Part shown: piece after piece, positions 16,636 through 27,700 of the stretch | How positions within the stretch are numbered: the first letter of the stretch is position 1 | Layout of the letters: every line of letters starts with the position of its first letter | Origin: Pusillimonas minor | GTDB taxonomy: Bacteria > Pseudomonadota > Gammaproteobacteria > Burkholderiales > Burkholderiaceae_B | Reading direction: 5' to 3' | NCBI RefSeq assembly: GCF_014237865.1 | Contig: NZ_JACJUU010000002.1 | Coordinates: 310,001-374,000 of the forward strand | Length of the DNA: 64,000 nt | Notes under the pieces: generated by a model | Databases searched by the model: none | Seen by the model: the letters and a program-made list of their open reading frames with translations, nothing else | Told to the model about the DNA's origin: nothing | Program-made: the position numbers and the translations under genes

Positions 16636-17465
16636 CCCAAGATTCACAAACGAAAATTGCCAAGGTCTTTTGCATTGCCAACCAAAAAGGTGGTGTCGGC
16701 AAAACAACCACAGCAATCAACCTGGCAGCGGCATTGGTCATGCAACGTCAACGTGTTTTGCTTATCGACCTCGACCCTCAAGGCAACGCAACCATGGGTA
16801 GTGGTGTTGATAAAAACACAGAAAATGCAAATCTTTACCATGTGCTGATTGGCGAGGCCGATATTGCTCAGGCGCGCGTTAAATCGCCCACCGGCCAATA
16901 CGATGTTTTGCCCGCAAATCGCGAGCTTTCAGGCGCAGAAATCGATCTGGTTCAAATGGACGACCGCGAACAGCAGCTGAAAAATGCCATTCAGACGGTT
17001 ATTTCCGAATATGACTTTATTCTGATCGATTGCCCGCCGACGCTGTCATTGCTGACACTAAACGGCTTGGCCGGTGCACATGGTGTCATTATTCCAATGC
17101 AATGTGAATACTTTGCCCTCGAGGGGTTGTCTGATCTGGTCAACACAATCAAACGGGTGCATCGCAATATCAACCCCGACTTACAGCTTATTGGCTTACT
17201 TCGGGTCATGTTCGATAGCCGCGTAACGCTGCAACAACAGGTTTCTGCGCAAATAGAACGTCACTTTGGCGATAAGGTTTTCAAAGCCGTCGTGCCGCGC
17301 AATGTACGCCTGGCCGAAGCCCCAAGTCACGGCATGCCGGGCACGGTATACGATAAAAGCTCGCGTGGCGCAAAAGCCTATATCGAGTTTGCCAAAGAAC
17401 TGGTCAAGCGGGTCAAGCAAGACGCCAAGAATAAAACTGTCCAAAACGAACCCTCGCATACATAA
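16632..17465 (+). CDS. parA: Chromosome partitioning ATPase ParA
   Basis: 277 aa. Deviant Walker A KGGVGKTT (residues 19-26), DLDPQGNAT (Walker A prime) and LIDCPPTLS (Walker B). It binds DNA non-specifically in its ATP form and moves ParB-parS complexes during origin segregation. It overlaps rsmG by 4 bases and precedes parB by 12 bases. Confidence 0.96.
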   Translation: MTQDSQTKIAKVFCIANQKGGVGKTTTAINLAAALVMQRQRVLLIDLDPQGNATMGSGVDKNTENANLYHVLIGEADIAQARVKSPTGQYDVLPANRELSGAEIDLVQMDDREQQLKNAIQTVISEYDFILIDCPPTLSLLTLNGLAGAHGVIIPMQCEYFALEGLSDLVNTIKRVHRNINPDLQLIGLLRVMFDSRVTLQQQVSAQIERHFGDKVFKAVVPRNVRLAEAPSHGMPGTVYDKSSRGAKAYIEFAKELVKRVKQDAKNKTVQNEPSHT

Positions 17466-17477
17466 GGAATTCGAATC

Positions 17478-18398
17478 ATGGCCACAAAAAAACCAAAAGG
17501 GTTGGGACGTGGGCTGGATGCCCTGTTAGGCGCAGACGCTGACGCGATGGAAAAACTGGGCGATAAGCCGGCAGCTGCAACTTTGCCCAACACCTTGCCT
17601 GTGACCAAAATGGTGGCGGGTAAATATCAGCCCCGTACGCGCATGGACGAAGGCGCACTGAACGAGCTGGCTGAATCGATTCGTACGCAAGGGATCATGC
17701 AGCCTATTCTGGTGCGCGCACTTTCCGGCTCGCAGAAAGGCAAGTATGAAATCATCGCGGGTGAACGTCGTTTTCGCGCCGCCCAAATTGCGGGGCTGAA
17801 AGAAGTCCCGGTACTCGTTCGTGACGTCGCTGACGAAAATGCGGCCGTCATGGCGCTTATTGAGAACATTCAGCGCGAGGATCTGAACCCGCTTGAAGAA
17901 GCACATGGTGTACGTCGCCTGCTAGACGAGTTCGGGCTTACGCACGAACAAGCCGCACAGGCAATCGGTCGTTCGCGATCGGCAACCAGCAACTTGTTGC
18001 GTTTGCTTAACCTGACCGAGCCGGTGCAAACGATGCTTTTGGCCGGGGACATCGATATGGGACACGCCCGTGCGCTGCTTGCAATCGATGCTGGGCAACA
18101 AATTATTCTGGCCAACGAAATCATCACGAAACGTATGTCAGTTCGTGATGCCGAAAAACTGGTGGGTCGGGCCATACGAGAACGAGACGAGCCCGCTGCG
18201 CGCACTGTAGCGGCCGACAATAGCAAATCGGGCGATGCCAAGCGGCTTGAAGAAGCATTGTCCGATCACTTAGGCACAAAAGTTTCCCTGAAAATCAGCC
18301 GCAAGAATAAGGGCCAATTAATTATCGATTTTCATGATTGGGAGCATTTGAACGCTTTGCTCGAGCGACAAGGCATGGCAGGTGTGGTCGATGCCTGA
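17478..18398 (+). CDS. parB: Chromosome partitioning protein ParB
   Basis: 306 aa. N-terminal ParB/Srx-type CTPase domain with the GERRFRA box (near 95-101) and IENIQREDLNPLEEA, then the helix-turn-helix LTHEQAAQAIGRSRSATSNL (near 154-173) that reads parS, and a C-terminal dimerisation domain from about 255. It should bind the four parS sites 3.5 to 1.9 kb upstream and spread as a CTP-dependent clamp. Confidence 0.96.
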   Translation: MATKKPKGLGRGLDALLGADADAMEKLGDKPAAATLPNTLPVTKMVAGKYQPRTRMDEGALNELAESIRTQGIMQPILVRALSGSQKGKYEIIAGERRFRAAQIAGLKEVPVLVRDVADENAAVMALIENIQREDLNPLEEAHGVRRLLDEFGLTHEQAAQAIGRSRSATSNLLRLLNLTEPVQTMLLAGDIDMGHARALLAIDAGQQIILANEIITKRMSVRDAEKLVGRAIRERDEPAARTVAADNSKSGDAKRLEEALSDHLGTKVSLKISRKNKGQLIIDFHDWEHLNALLERQGMAGVVDA

Positions 18399-19419
18399 CC
18401 GGCATAAAGCGGTGGCTTTGCCCCGCGTGACCATCCTGGCAACCGGCGGCACTATTGCGGGTGTTCAAACGGGGCAAGCCGCGTATGTGGCGGGCAAACT
18501 CAGTGCCAAAGCATTGTTGTCGGCCCTGCCCGATTTATCCGGCATTGCTGCGGTCCAGGCCGAACAACTGGTCAATATTGGCAGTCAGTCCATGACCTGG
18601 ACCGTGTGGGCTGCACTTGCCCGCCGTATTACCCAAATTGCCCAGGCCGACCACGCCGACGCTATTGTTGTCACCCATGGTACCGACACCATGGAAGAAA
18701 CCGCATACTTCTTGCATCTCGCGTTATCCGTCGATATTCCGGTGATTATTACCGGTGCGATGAAACCTGCAAATGCGTATGCAGCAGATGGCCCGGTGAA
18801 TCTGTACGACGCTGTGCGCGTTGCCGCTGAGCCGGAATCGGCCAGGAAAGGTGTGTTGGTCGTCATGAACGGTGTGGTGCACAGCGCGCGTTACGTGCAA
18901 AAGCGCGCATGTGAAGGCATCGACGCTTTTGAATCCCGCGAGACCGGCCCCATCGGCTGGCTGACATCAAGCGGGGTCCATTATTTTTACAAAGGGCCGG
19001 CGCAAAAGTTTGGCAGTGTTAGCGCGCTGCATCTTGACTTGAGCGCTACCGATCAAGACGCGCGCCCTCCGGTTCGTGTACCCGTGTGGTACGCCATGGC
19101 AGCAAATGATATCGAAACCCTTGAAGCACTATTGCTCACAAAACCTGCGGCATTGGTGGTCGCAGGCGTTGGTAATGGCAATATGTCAGACGAAACCATG
19201 CAATGCCTGGCATCGGCCGCAGCACAGGGCCTTGTCGTGGCTCGAGCCACTCGTTGCGCTGCCGGTCGTGTGACCCGAAATCTCGAGGTTCAAGATGATG
19301 CTTATGGGTTTGTTGTAACTCATGACTTAAATGCACATAAAGCGCGTGTTCTGTTGTTTCTTGCCCTGCAAAAGACCGCCGAAATTGTAAAAATTCAAAA
19401 ATATTTCGACGAACACTAA
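18391..19419 (+). CDS. L-asparaginase (type I/II family)
   Basis: 342 aa from ATG 18391 (8-base overlap with parB); an in-frame GTG at 18382 is an alternative start. Both catalytic threonine motifs are present: ATGGTIAG near 11-18 and VVTHGTDTMEETAYFL near 92-107 with the Thr-Asp pair. It hydrolyses asparagine to aspartate and ammonia. No signal peptide is visible, so probably cytoplasmic. Overlap with parB indicates shared transcription; a functional link to chromosome partitioning is not implied. Confidence 0.9.
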   Translation: MPDRHKAVALPRVTILATGGTIAGVQTGQAAYVAGKLSAKALLSALPDLSGIAAVQAEQLVNIGSQSMTWTVWAALARRITQIAQADHADAIVVTHGTDTMEETAYFLHLALSVDIPVIITGAMKPANAYAADGPVNLYDAVRVAAEPESARKGVLVVMNGVVHSARYVQKRACEGIDAFESRETGPIGWLTSSGVHYFYKGPAQKFGSVSALHLDLSATDQDARPPVRVPVWYAMAANDIETLEALLLTKPAALVVAGVGNGNMSDETMQCLASAAAQGLVVARATRCAAGRVTRNLEVQDDAYGFVVTHDLNAHKARVLLFLALQKTAEIVKIQKYFDEH

Positions 19420-19437
19420 AAAAAAGCCGCATAGCGT

Positions 19438-19466
19438 TTGACACACACTAAAAATATGTGCATAAT
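19438..19466 (+). promoter_or_regulatory. Strong sigma-70 promoter for the tRNA-tuf operon
   Basis: TTGACA (19438-19443), 17-base spacer, CATAAT (19461-19466). Transcription would start near 19473, about 9 bases before tRNA-Tyr. Confidence 0.88.
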
Positions 19467-19481
19467 TCGAGGTTCTCTTTT

Positions 19482-19568
19482 GGTGGGATGCCCGAGTGGT
19501 TAAAGGGGGCAGACTGTAAATCTGTTGGCCTTGCGCCTACGTTGGTTCGAATCCAACTCCCACCACCA
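19482..19568 (+). tRNA. tRNA-Tyr (anticodon GTA)
   Basis: 87 nt with long variable arm (class II). Acceptor GGTGGGA pairs with TCCCACC, discriminator A and encoded CCA end. Anticodon GTA at 19516-19518 in loop CTGTAAA; T-loop GGTTCGAATCC. Confidence 0.97.
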
Positions 19569-19656
19569 GAAACCTTTTAGAACGGGCCTGGCATTTTGCG
19601 TAAGCAGCGTTGCACAACAACGTTAAGCAACGCCAGGTACAGAAGAGAATCCCTTC

Positions 19657-19730
19657 GCGGGTGTAGCTCAATGGTAGAGCAGAAGCCTTCCAAGCTTACG
19701 ACGAGGGTTCGATTCCCTTCACCCGCTCCA
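19657..19730 (+). tRNA. tRNA-Gly (anticodon TCC)
   Basis: 74 nt. Acceptor GCGGGTG pairs with CACCCGC, discriminator T, CCA encoded. Anticodon TCC at 19689-19691; D-loop AGCTCAATGGTAGAGC and T-loop GGTTCGATTCC. Confidence 0.97.
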
Positions 19731-19740
19731 AGTTTTTGCA

Positions 19741-19762
19741 AATCCGCTAAGGCGGGTTTTTT
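19741..19762 (+). terminator. Terminator-like hairpin between tRNA-Gly and tRNA-Thr
   Basis: AATCCGC/GCGGGTT stem (19741-19747, 19752-19758, one T-G pair), loop TAAG, then TTTTTT. It could reduce read-through into tRNA-Thr-tuf or mark a processing site. Confidence 0.65.
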
Positions 19763-19777
19763 AGCTTGAAGGATACC

Positions 19778-19852
<75 letters not shown>

Positions 19853-19904
19853 CTAACGTATTTCGTTAACTCGCAGTATTTTCGCACAGTCAGGAGTCAG
19901 AGCC

Positions 19905-21095
19905 ATGGCAAAAGGTAAGTTTGAGCGGACCAAACCGCACGTAAACGTCGGCACGATCGGTCACGTTGACCACGGCAAAACGACGCTGACCGCAGCGATC
20001 ACAACAGTATTGTCCAAGGCCTTCGGTGGCGAAGCCAAAGACTACTCGCAAATTGACGCAGCGCCCGAAGAAAAGGCCCGTGGTATTACGATTAATACTT
20101 CGCACGTTGAGTACGAAACCGCAGCCCGTCACTACGCTCACGTTGACTGCCCCGGCCACGCCGACTACGTCAAGAACATGATTACGGGTGCCGCCCAGAT
20201 GGACGGCGCGATTTTGGTGGTATCGGCCGCTGACGGCCCAATGCCCCAAACACGTGAACACATTCTGCTGAGCCGTCAGGTTGGCGTGCCTTACATCATC
20301 GTGTTCCTGAACAAAGCCGACATGGTCGACGACGAAGAGTTGCTCGAGCTGGTCGAAATGGAAGTGCGCGAGCTGCTGTCCAAGTACGACTTCCCCGGCG
20401 ACGACACCCCCATCATCAAGGGTTCGGCCAAGCTGGCGCTGGAAGGCGACGAAGGCCCATTGGGTAAAGAAGCGATCCTGAAACTGGCTGAAGCACTGGA
20501 CACCTACATCCCCACGCCTGAGCGTGCGGTTGACGGTACATTCCTGATGCCTGTTGAAGACGTCTTCTCGATCTCGGGTCGCGGTACTGTGGTGACTGGC
20601 CGTATCGAGCGCGGTATTGTTAAAGTCGGCGAAGAGATCGAAATCGTTGGTATCAAAGACACCGTCAAGACGACTTGCACGGGCGTTGAAATGTTCCGCA
20701 AGCTGCTGGACCAAGGTCAAGCTGGCGACAACGTTGGTGTATTGCTGCGCGGTACCAAGCGTGAAGACGTCGAGCGTGGTCAGGTTCTGGCCAAGCCCGG
20801 CTCGATCAAGCCGCACACCGAGTTCACCGCCGAGGTGTACATTCTGTCCAAAGACGAAGGTGGCCGTCACACGCCGTTCTTCAATGGCTATCGTCCTCAG
20901 TTCTACTTCCGTACAACTGACGTTACCGGTACGATTGACCTGGGCGCAGACAAAGAAATGGTTCTGCCTGGCGATAACGTCTCGATGACTGTCAAGCTGA
21001 TCGCTCCGATCGCTATGGAAGAAGGTCTGCGCTTCGCGATTCGCGAAGGTGGCCGTACCGTCGGCGCCGGTGTTGTTGCTAAAATTCTTGCCTAA
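19905..21095 (+). CDS. tuf: Elongation factor Tu, copy 1
   Basis: 396 aa. GTP-binding motifs GHVDHGKT (19-26), DCPGHADY near 81, NKADM near 136. It delivers aminoacyl-tRNA to the ribosome. It sits between tRNA-Thr and tRNA-Trp-secE-nusG. I find only three base differences from copy 2 at 37380, all within the last 160 bases (20936, 20990, 21087); one changes residue 395 (Leu here, Ile in copy 2). The upstream flanks of the two copies are unrelated. Confidence 0.98.
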   Translation: MAKGKFERTKPHVNVGTIGHVDHGKTTLTAAITTVLSKAFGGEAKDYSQIDAAPEEKARGITINTSHVEYETAARHYAHVDCPGHADYVKNMITGAAQMDGAILVVSAADGPMPQTREHILLSRQVGVPYIIVFLNKADMVDDEELLELVEMEVRELLSKYDFPGDDTPIIKGSAKLALEGDEGPLGKEAILKLAEALDTYIPTPERAVDGTFLMPVEDVFSISGRGTVVTGRIERGIVKVGEEIEIVGIKDTVKTTCTGVEMFRKLLDQGQAGDNVGVLLRGTKREDVERGQVLAKPGSIKPHTEFTAEVYILSKDEGGRHTPFFNGYRPQFYFRTTDVTGTIDLGADKEMVLPGDNVSMTVKLIAPIAMEEGLRFAIREGGRTVGAGVVAKILA

Positions 21096-21113
21096 GTTTT
21101 AGTAGTAGTATTT

Positions 21114-21139
21114 TGGCAGTCGGGTCATGCCGGCTGCCA
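21114..21139 (+). terminator. Hairpin after tuf copy 1
   Basis: TGGCAGTCGG/CCGGCTGCCA (21114-21123, 21130-21139, one G-T pair), loop GTCATG. There is no proper T-run, so partial termination or processing before tRNA-Trp. Confidence 0.45.
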
Positions 21140-21187
21140 GTATCGTTTAAGCGCTGTGGGCATTGGCCCGCACGTTTGACAGGGTTT

Positions 21188-21263
21188 AGGGGTATAGCTC
21201 AATTGGCAGAGCGTCGGTCTCCAAAACCGAAGGTTGTAGGTTCGATTCCTACTGCCCCTGCCA
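21188..21263 (+). tRNA. tRNA-Trp (anticodon CCA)
   Basis: 76 nt. Acceptor AGGGGTA pairs with TGCCCCT (one T-G pair), discriminator G, CCA encoded. Anticodon CCA at 21221-21223 in loop CTCCAAA. It precedes secE by 16 bases, a conserved order. Confidence 0.97.
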
Positions 21264-21279
21264 AACGCCACAAACTAAT

Positions 21280-21660
21280 ATGTCAAATACCAACGTAGAA
21301 ACCGTAAGCAGCACACTGGACCGGGTCAAACTAACCCTGTCAGTACTTATCATTGTTGCCGGGATTGTTGCGTTTTCGGTACTTGACAACCAACCCACGG
21401 TAGTTCGTGTCGCCATCTTTATCGCCAGCCTGGTCATCGCTGCTTTTGTAGCATGGTCATCCGAGCCCGGCCGTCGCACCATCAGCTTTGGTCGCGATTC
21501 CTACGGCGAGCTCAAGCGCGTAATTTGGCCAACCCGCAAAGAAGCCATGCAAATGACGGGCATTGTGTTTGCCTTTGTCACTGTCATGGGCATCATGCTG
21601 TGGGTTACCGACAAGATCCTGGGCTGGGCCATTTACGGCCTGCTGCTGGGCTGGAGGTAA
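21280..21660 (+). CDS. secE: Preprotein translocase subunit SecE
   Basis: 126 aa, the long three-helix proteobacterial form: membrane helices about 17-36, 42-60 and 94-118, with the conserved amphipathic segment ELKRVIWPTRKEAMQMT (near 77-93) that contacts SecY. Part of the SecYEG inner-membrane channel. It is directly followed by nusG with 3 bases between stop and GTG start. Confidence 0.96.
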   Translation: MSNTNVETVSSTLDRVKLTLSVLIIVAGIVAFSVLDNQPTVVRVAIFIASLVIAAFVAWSSEPGRRTISFGRDSYGELKRVIWPTRKEAMQMTGIVFAFVTVMGIMLWVTDKILGWAIYGLLLGWR

Positions 21661-21663
21661 AAC

Positions 21664-22197
21664 GTGAGTAAACGCTGGTATGTCGTCCATGTCTATTCGG
21701 GCATGGAAAAAAGCGTCCATCGTGCGCTCGTTGAACGCATCGAGCGCGCAGGTCTTGAAGACAAGTTTGGTCGCATTCTCGTTCCCTCCGAAGAAGTTCT
21801 CGAGGTCAAAGGCGGTAAAAAGTCCATCACCGAGCGTCGTATTTTCCCGGGCTATGTCCTGGTCGAAATGGAGCTCACTGATGACACTTGGCACTTGGTG
21901 AAAAACACCAATCGTGTCACCGGCTTTTTAGGTGGTTCAGGCAACCGCCCTGCACCTATCTCCGAGCGCGAAGTCGAGAAAATTCTTTCGCAAATGGAAG
22001 AAGGCGTCGAGAAGCCAAAACCGAAAATTCTGTTTGAAGTGGGCGAAATGGTCCGCGTCAAAGAAGGGCCGTTTGCCGACTTTAACGGCAACGTCGAAGA
22101 AGTTAACTACGAGAAAAGTAAGGTACGTGTGTCCGTCACTATTTTCGGGCGTGCAACACCTGTTGAACTCGATTTTGGTCAGGTCGAAAAGACCTGA
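21664..22197 (+). CDS. nusG: Transcription termination/antitermination factor NusG
   Basis: 177 aa with GTG start supported by GGAGG at 21653-21657. NGN domain about 3-115 ([27 protein letters not shown]) and C-terminal KOW domain about 125-175 ([18 protein letters not shown]). It binds RNA polymerase and links it to Rho or the ribosome. Conserved secE-nusG-rplK order. Confidence 0.97.
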   Translation: MSKRWYVVHVYSGMEKSVHRALVERIERAGLEDKFGRILVPSEEVLEVKGGKKSITERRIFPGYVLVEMELTDDTWHLVKNTNRVTGFLGGSGNRPAPISEREVEKILSQMEEGVEKPKPKILFEVGEMVRVKEGPFADFNGNVEEVNYEKSKVRVSVTIFGRATPVELDFGQVEKT

Positions 22198-22262
22198 GTT
22201 TTTAACCCCGGGGAGCCGTTTGTTTATGCAACAACGGCGTATGTACCCGCAAGGAGCTTAGC

Positions 22263-22694
22263 ATGGCGAAAAAAATCGTCGGCTTTATCAAGCTGCAAAT
22301 CCCAGCTGGTAAGGCTAACCCCTCACCCCCAGTCGGCCCTGCACTGGGTCAGCGTGGCCTGAACATCATGGAATTCTGCAAAGCGTTTAATGCGCAAACG
22401 CAGAACCTGGAGCCCGGCCTGCCTATCCCCGTCGTAATTACCGCCTACGCCGACAAGAGCTTTACATTCATCATGAAGACGCCGCCTGCGGCCGTCCTCA
22501 TCAAGAAAGCTTCTGGCGTTCAAAAAGGTTCCGCACGTCCTAACGCCGACAAAGTAGGCAAACTGACGCGTGAACAGGCTGAAGAAATTGCAAAAACCAA
22601 AATGCCTGATCTGACAGCAGCCGACCTCGACGCCGCTGTTCGCACCATCGCAGGCAGCGCCCGCAGCATGGGCATTACGGTTGAAGGGGTATAA
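22263..22694 (+). CDS. rplK: 50S ribosomal protein L11
   Basis: 143 aa. [31 protein letters not shown] region near 10-40 with the proline-rich hinge of the thiostrepton-binding domain; C-terminal RNA-binding domain ends [23 protein letters not shown]. Start of the L11 operon; rplA follows after 2 bases. Confidence 0.98.
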   Translation: MAKKIVGFIKLQIPAGKANPSPPVGPALGQRGLNIMEFCKAFNAQTQNLEPGLPIPVVITAYADKSFTFIMKTPPAAVLIKKASGVQKGSARPNADKVGKLTREQAEEIAKTKMPDLTAADLDAAVRTIAGSARSMGITVEGV

Positions 22695-22696
22695 CC

Positions 22697-23392
22697 ATGG
22701 CCAAACTTGGTAAACGCGCCGCCGCGATCAAGGCAAAAATCGATCGCACCAAGCTTTATTCCGTTAACGAAGCGCTGGCACTCGTCAAAGAAACCGCCAC
22801 CGCCAAGTTCAACGAGTCCATCGACGTCGCTGTTCAGCTCGGTATCGATCCTAAAAAATCAGACCAGCTCGTACGTGGCTCGGTCGTTTTGCCCGCCGGT
22901 ACCGGTAAAACCATGCGTGTTGCTGTTTTCGCCCAAGGCGAAAAAGCCGAAGCTGCAAAGGCTGCCGGCGCCGACATCGTTGGCATGGAAGACCTGGCCG
23001 ACTCAATCAAAGCCGGCAACATCGACTTTGACGTCGTCATTGCTTCGCCCGACACCATGCGTATCGTCGGTGCCCTGGGTCAAGTGCTCGGTCCTCGCGG
23101 GCTGATGCCTAACCCTAAAGTTGGCACAGTAACCCCCGACGTTGCCCAGGCGGTTAAAAACGCCAAGGCAGGTCAGGTTCAATACCGTACCGACAAAGCC
23201 GGTATCATCCACGCAACAATTGGCCGTGCTTCCTTCGAAGTCGAACAGCTGCAAACCAACTTGGCCGCACTGATCGACGCCCTGAATAAAGCACGTCCTG
23301 CAGCAGCTAAAGGCATTTACCTTCGTAAAGTCGCCGTTTCGTCCACTATGGGCGGCGGTGCTCGCGTCGAAATCGCCTCGCTGGCGGCCTAA
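22697..23392 (+). CDS. rplA: 50S ribosomal protein L1
   Basis: 231 aa. [14 protein letters not shown] near 130-145 and the closing [13 protein letters not shown] are L1 signatures. L1 binds 23S rRNA in the mobile stalk and represses its own operon mRNA in other bacteria. Confidence 0.98.
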   Translation: MAKLGKRAAAIKAKIDRTKLYSVNEALALVKETATAKFNESIDVAVQLGIDPKKSDQLVRGSVVLPAGTGKTMRVAVFAQGEKAEAAKAAGADIVGMEDLADSIKAGNIDFDVVIASPDTMRIVGALGQVLGPRGLMPNPKVGTVTPDVAQAVKNAKAGQVQYRTDKAGIIHATIGRASFEVEQLQTNLAALIDALNKARPAAAKGIYLRKVAVSSTMGGGARVEIASLAA

Positions 23393-23638
23393 AAGCCGAC
23401 AGCAAAACAGAACTTTGGGCTGCACCCGGGTCCCCCGGGTGTTGCTGTCAAAGACCGCTGGAGCCCTCGGCACGCTGTATTCGCCAAAGGCTTAATCTCA
23501 AACCGGCCCGTCCGGTCTGTATCCAGCGCAGACGGCGCCCATGGAAGAATTCTTGTTGTTTAAGAACTCGACCAGGAGCGCCGCATTCGGTAGACGCCCG
23601 GGACCGTCCCAGGTGTCATTAGATGGAGTGTTCAAACC
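23393..23638 (+). promoter_or_regulatory. L11/L10 operon junction with probable L10 leader
   Basis: 246 gene-free bases. First a hairpin CACCCGGG/CCCGGGTG (23423-23430, 23434-23441), then a structured leader to the GTG of rplJ. The position and length match the ribosomal protein L10 leader, which L10(L12)4 binds to repress rplJL. The assignment rests on position and apparent structure, not on a covariance model. Confidence 0.65.
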
Positions 23639-24163
23639 GTGAGTCTCAATCGTAAAGAGAAAGCGGTAGTAATCGAAGAAGTTGCGGCTCAAGTAGCCAA
23701 GGCTCAATCGATTGTTACAGCAGAGTACCGTGGTCTGGACGTCGCTGCCGTCACCGTATTGCGCAAACAAGCGCGTGAGTCGGGTGTGTATCTGCGTGTT
23801 CTCAAAAACACGCTGGTTCGCCGCGCCGTCGCCGGTACGCCTTTCGAAGGCATGTCGGCAGGTCTTACTGGTCCCCTTATTTACGGTATCAGTACAGATC
23901 CAGTCGCGGCTGCAAAAGTACTCGCCAGTTTCGCTAAAACCAACGACAAGCTCGTTATCAAAGGCGGTTCGCTGCCCGATAACGTCCTGAGCGTCGATGG
24001 CGTTATGGCCTTGGCCACACTGCCTTCCCGCGACGAGCTGTTGGCGAAACTTATGGGTACCATGCAAGCCCCTGTCACGCAATTTGTGCGTACGCTCAAC
24101 GAAGTTCCAACCAAATTCGTACGCGGCCTGGCGGCCGTTCGCGATCAAAAAGAAGCTGCGTAA
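23639..24163 (+). CDS. rplJ: 50S ribosomal protein L10
   Basis: 174 aa, GTG start. [21 protein letters not shown] opening, then [18 protein letters not shown] and LKNTLVRRA: typical L10. It anchors L7/L12 dimers on the ribosome. Confidence 0.97.
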   Translation: MSLNRKEKAVVIEEVAAQVAKAQSIVTAEYRGLDVAAVTVLRKQARESGVYLRVLKNTLVRRAVAGTPFEGMSAGLTGPLIYGISTDPVAAAKVLASFAKTNDKLVIKGGSLPDNVLSVDGVMALATLPSRDELLAKLMGTMQAPVTQFVRTLNEVPTKFVRGLAAVRDQKEAA

Positions 24164-24235
24164 GCTTTTTGGAATTTCGTCGAAAGACACAGCGATACCC
24201 AACCCTGGCATACATTTAAATTTGGAGTTCTAAAA

Positions 24236-24613
24236 ATGGCATTGAGCAAAACAGAAATCCTTGACGCGGTTGCTAACCTGACCGTGCTCGAACTGTCCGA
24301 GCTGATCAAGGAAATGGAAGAAAAATTCGGCGTATCGGCTGCTGCAGCTGCTGTCGCTGTTGCTGCACCTGCAGCTGGTGGCGCTGCCGCCGCTGAAGAA
24401 AAAACCGAGTTCGACGTCGTCCTTGCTGACGTTGGCGCGAACAAAGTTGCAGTTATTAAAGCTGTCCGCGAAATCACCGGTCTGGGCCTGAAAGAAGCCA
24501 AAGACCTGGTTGACGGCGCACCCAAGACAGTTAAAGAAGCTGCAGCCAAGGCTGACGCTGACGCCGCCAAAGCCAAGCTTGAAGAAGCTGGTGCTAAGGT
24601 CGAGCTCAAGTAA
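24236..24613 (+). CDS. rplL: 50S ribosomal protein L7/L12
   Basis: 125 aa. N-terminal dimerisation region ([19 protein letters not shown]), Ala/Gly-rich flexible hinge (about 38-58) and C-terminal factor-binding domain with [16 protein letters not shown]. Paired with rplJ as usual. Confidence 0.98.
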   Translation: MALSKTEILDAVANLTVLELSELIKEMEEKFGVSAAAAAVAVAAPAAGGAAAAEEKTEFDVVLADVGANKVAVIKAVREITGLGLKEAKDLVDGAPKTVKEAAAKADADAAKAKLEEAGAKVELK

Positions 24614-24627
24614 TACTTGTTGCTCTT

Positions 24628-24659
24628 GCCCGGGTAGGTTTTGGCCTTCCCGGGCTTTT
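24628..24659 (+). terminator. Attenuator/terminator hairpin between rplL and rpoB
   Basis: Outer stem GCCCGGG/CCCGGGC (24628-24634, 24649-24655) with inner AGG/CCT pairing, then TTTT. Partial termination here is known to set RNA polymerase versus ribosomal protein levels in related operons. Confidence 0.7.
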
Positions 24660-24774
24660 GCGTTTCCAGAAAACCCTTATTTGAGCGCCGTTTTTGCCCT
24701 TAAGTAGGGTTTTCTAGAGTCGTAAACCAGGCCGTGGTTGACGGCCCATGTAACCCCCTCGAGTCGGAGTGCTC

Positions 24775-27700
24775 ATGCCTTATTCGTATACCGAAAAAAA
24801 GCGCATACGTAAGAGCTTCGCCAAACGTGAGGACGTTCAAGACGTTCCCTACCTTCTGGCGACTCAACTGCAATCATTCTTAACATTTTTGCAAGCGGAT
24901 ACCCCCCCATCCCAGCGCAAAGATGAAGGCCTTCAGGCCGCCTTTACCTCCATTTTCCCCATCGTCAGCCACAATCAAATGGCACGCCTCGAGTTCGTCA
25001 GCTATGTGCTTGGCGAACCGGTATTCGACGTTAAAGAATGCCAGCTGCGTGGCCTGACCTATGCGTCGCCCCTGCGCGCCAAGGTACGTCTGGTCCTGAT
25101 GGACCGCGAAGTCAGCAAGCCGACAATCAAAGAAGTCAAAGAACAAGAGGTCTACATGGGCGAAATTCCGCTCATGACCGACACCGGTTCGTTTGTCATC
25201 AACGGTACCGAGCGCGTCATTGTTTCGCAGTTGCACCGTTCGCCTGGCGTGTTCTTCGAGCACGATCGCGGCAAAACCCACAGTTCCGGCAAGCTGCTGT
25301 TCTCGGCACGCGTCATTCCTTACCGCGGCTCGTGGCTCGACTTCGAATTTGACCCGAAAGACGTCCTGTTCTTCCGTGTCGACCGTCGTCGCAAGATGCC
25401 TGTGTCTATCTTGCTCAAAGCCATTGGCATGTCGGCTGAAGACATTCTGGCTTACTTCTTCGACTTCGACCGTTTCACTGTCAAGAGCGAAGGCGGTTTG
25501 CTCGACTTCGTTCCCGAGCGCTGGAAAGGCGAAGTTGCTCGTTTCGATATCACCGACCGTAGCGGCAAGGTCATTGTCGAAAAAGACAAACGTATCAACG
25601 TCAAGCACCTGCGCGAACTGCAGGCCGCCAACGTTGAACACGTTTCGGTACCCGAAGACTTTTTCTATGGCCGTGTTCTGGCCAAGAACGTCATCAGCCC
25701 CGACACCGGCGAAGTCATTGCCAAAGCCAACGACGAAATCACTGAAACCATCATGGCCGACTTGCGCGCCGCGGGTATCAGCGAAATCGAAACGCTGTAC
25801 ATCAACGATCTCGACCGGGGTCCGTACATTTCGCAAACCTTGCGCACTGACGACACCGCCGACCAAATGGCCGCGCGCGTCGCCATCTACCGCATGATGC
25901 GTCCTGGCGAGCCACCTACCGAAGAAGCCGTCGAGGCGCTGTTCCAGCGCTTGTTCTACAGCGAAGAAACCTACGACTTGTCGCGTGTTGGCCGCATGAA
26001 GGTCAACAGCCGACTGGGTCGTGGCGACGACAACACCGGTCCGCTTACCCTGACCAACGAAGACATCCTTGAAACCATCAAGGTATTGGTTGAGCTGCGT
26101 AACGGTCGTGGCCAGATCGATGATATCGATCACCTGGGCAATCGTCGTGTGCGTTGTGTGGGTGAACTGGCCGAGAACCAGTTCCGTGCCGGTTTGGTAC
26201 GTGTCGAGCGTGCGGTCAAAGAGCGTCTGGGCCAGGCCGAGACCGAAAACCTGATGCCGCACGACCTGATCAACTCGAAGCCTATTTCTGCGGCTATCAA
26301 AGAGTTCTTCGGCTCCAGCCAGCTGTCGCAGTTCATGGACCAAACCAACCCGCTGTCCGAAATCACGCACAAACGTCGTGTTTCGGCCTTGGGCCCTGGC
26401 GGTCTTACACGCGAACGTGCCGGCTTCGAAGTGCGCGACGTGCACCCCACGCACTACGGTCGCGTGTGCCCCATCGAGACACCTGAAGGCCCGAACATCG
26501 GTCTGATCAACTCGATGGCGCTGTATGCGCGCCTTAACGAATATGGCTTCCTCGAAACGCCCTATCGCAAGATTATCGACGGTAAGGTATCCGATCAAAT
26601 CGACTACCTGTCGGCCATCGAAGAAGGCAATTACGTCATTGCGCAGGCTAACGCCGAACTCGACCCCGAAGGCCGCTTTGTCAGCGATCTGGTCGCTTGC
26701 CGTCAGGCCGGCGAAACCATGCTGACGTCGCCCGACAACGTTCACTACATGGACGTTGCTCCGTCGCAGATCGTATCGGTGGCTGCTTCGCTCATTCCGT
26801 TCCTCGAGCACGACGACGCCAACCGTGCACTGATGGGCGCCAACATGCAGCGTCAGGCCGTCCCCTGCCTGCGTCCTGAAAAAACGCTGGTCGGTACGGG
26901 TATCGAGCGTACCGTTGCCGTCGACTCGGGCACAACCGTACAGGCCCTGCGTGGCGGTATCGTTGATCACGTCGATGCCGAGCGTGTCGTTATTCGCGTC
27001 AACGACGACGAAAACGTCGCCGGTGAAGTGGGTGTCGACATCTACAACCTCATCAAGTACACCCGTTCCAACCAGAACACCAACATCAACCAGCGCCCTA
27101 TCGTCAAGCAAGGCGATCTCGTCGCGCGTGGTGACGTTCTGGCCGACGGCGCATCTACCGACCTGGGCGAATTGGCCTTGGGTCAGAACATGCTGATCGC
27201 GTTCATGCCCTGGAACGGCTACAACTTCGAAGACTCGATCCTGATCTCCGAAAAAGTGGTTGCTGACGATCGCTACACATCGATTCACATCGAAGAGCTG
27301 ACCGTTGTCGCACGCGATACCAAGCTGGGTGCTGAAGAAATCACACGCGACATCAGCAACTTGCCTGAGATTCAATTGAATCGTCTTGACGATTCGGGCA
27401 TTGTTCACATTGGCGCCGAAGTTCGCGCCGATGACGTGCTGGTGGGTAAGGTCACGCCTAAAGGCGAAACCCAACTCACGCCCGAGGAAAAACTGCTGCG
27501 CGCCATCTTCGGCGAGAAAGCGTCCGATGTTAAAGACACCTCGTTGCGCGTGCCCTCGGGCATGGTCGGTACCGTCATCGACGTACAGGTCTTCACCCGC
27601 GAAGGCATCGAGCGCGACAAACGCGCCCAGTCGATTATCGACGACGAGCTGCGCCGCTATCGCCAAGACCTGAACGACCAGCTGCGTATTGTCGAAAAAG

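Noticed and set aside
24880-27666. 928-codon open frame antisense to rpoB, and similar long minus-strand frames opposite rpoC (28905-31016) and tuf (37101-38591)
   Set aside because: They mirror highly biased codon use of very expressed genes; no RBS, no recognisable domains, and the plus-strand genes are certain.
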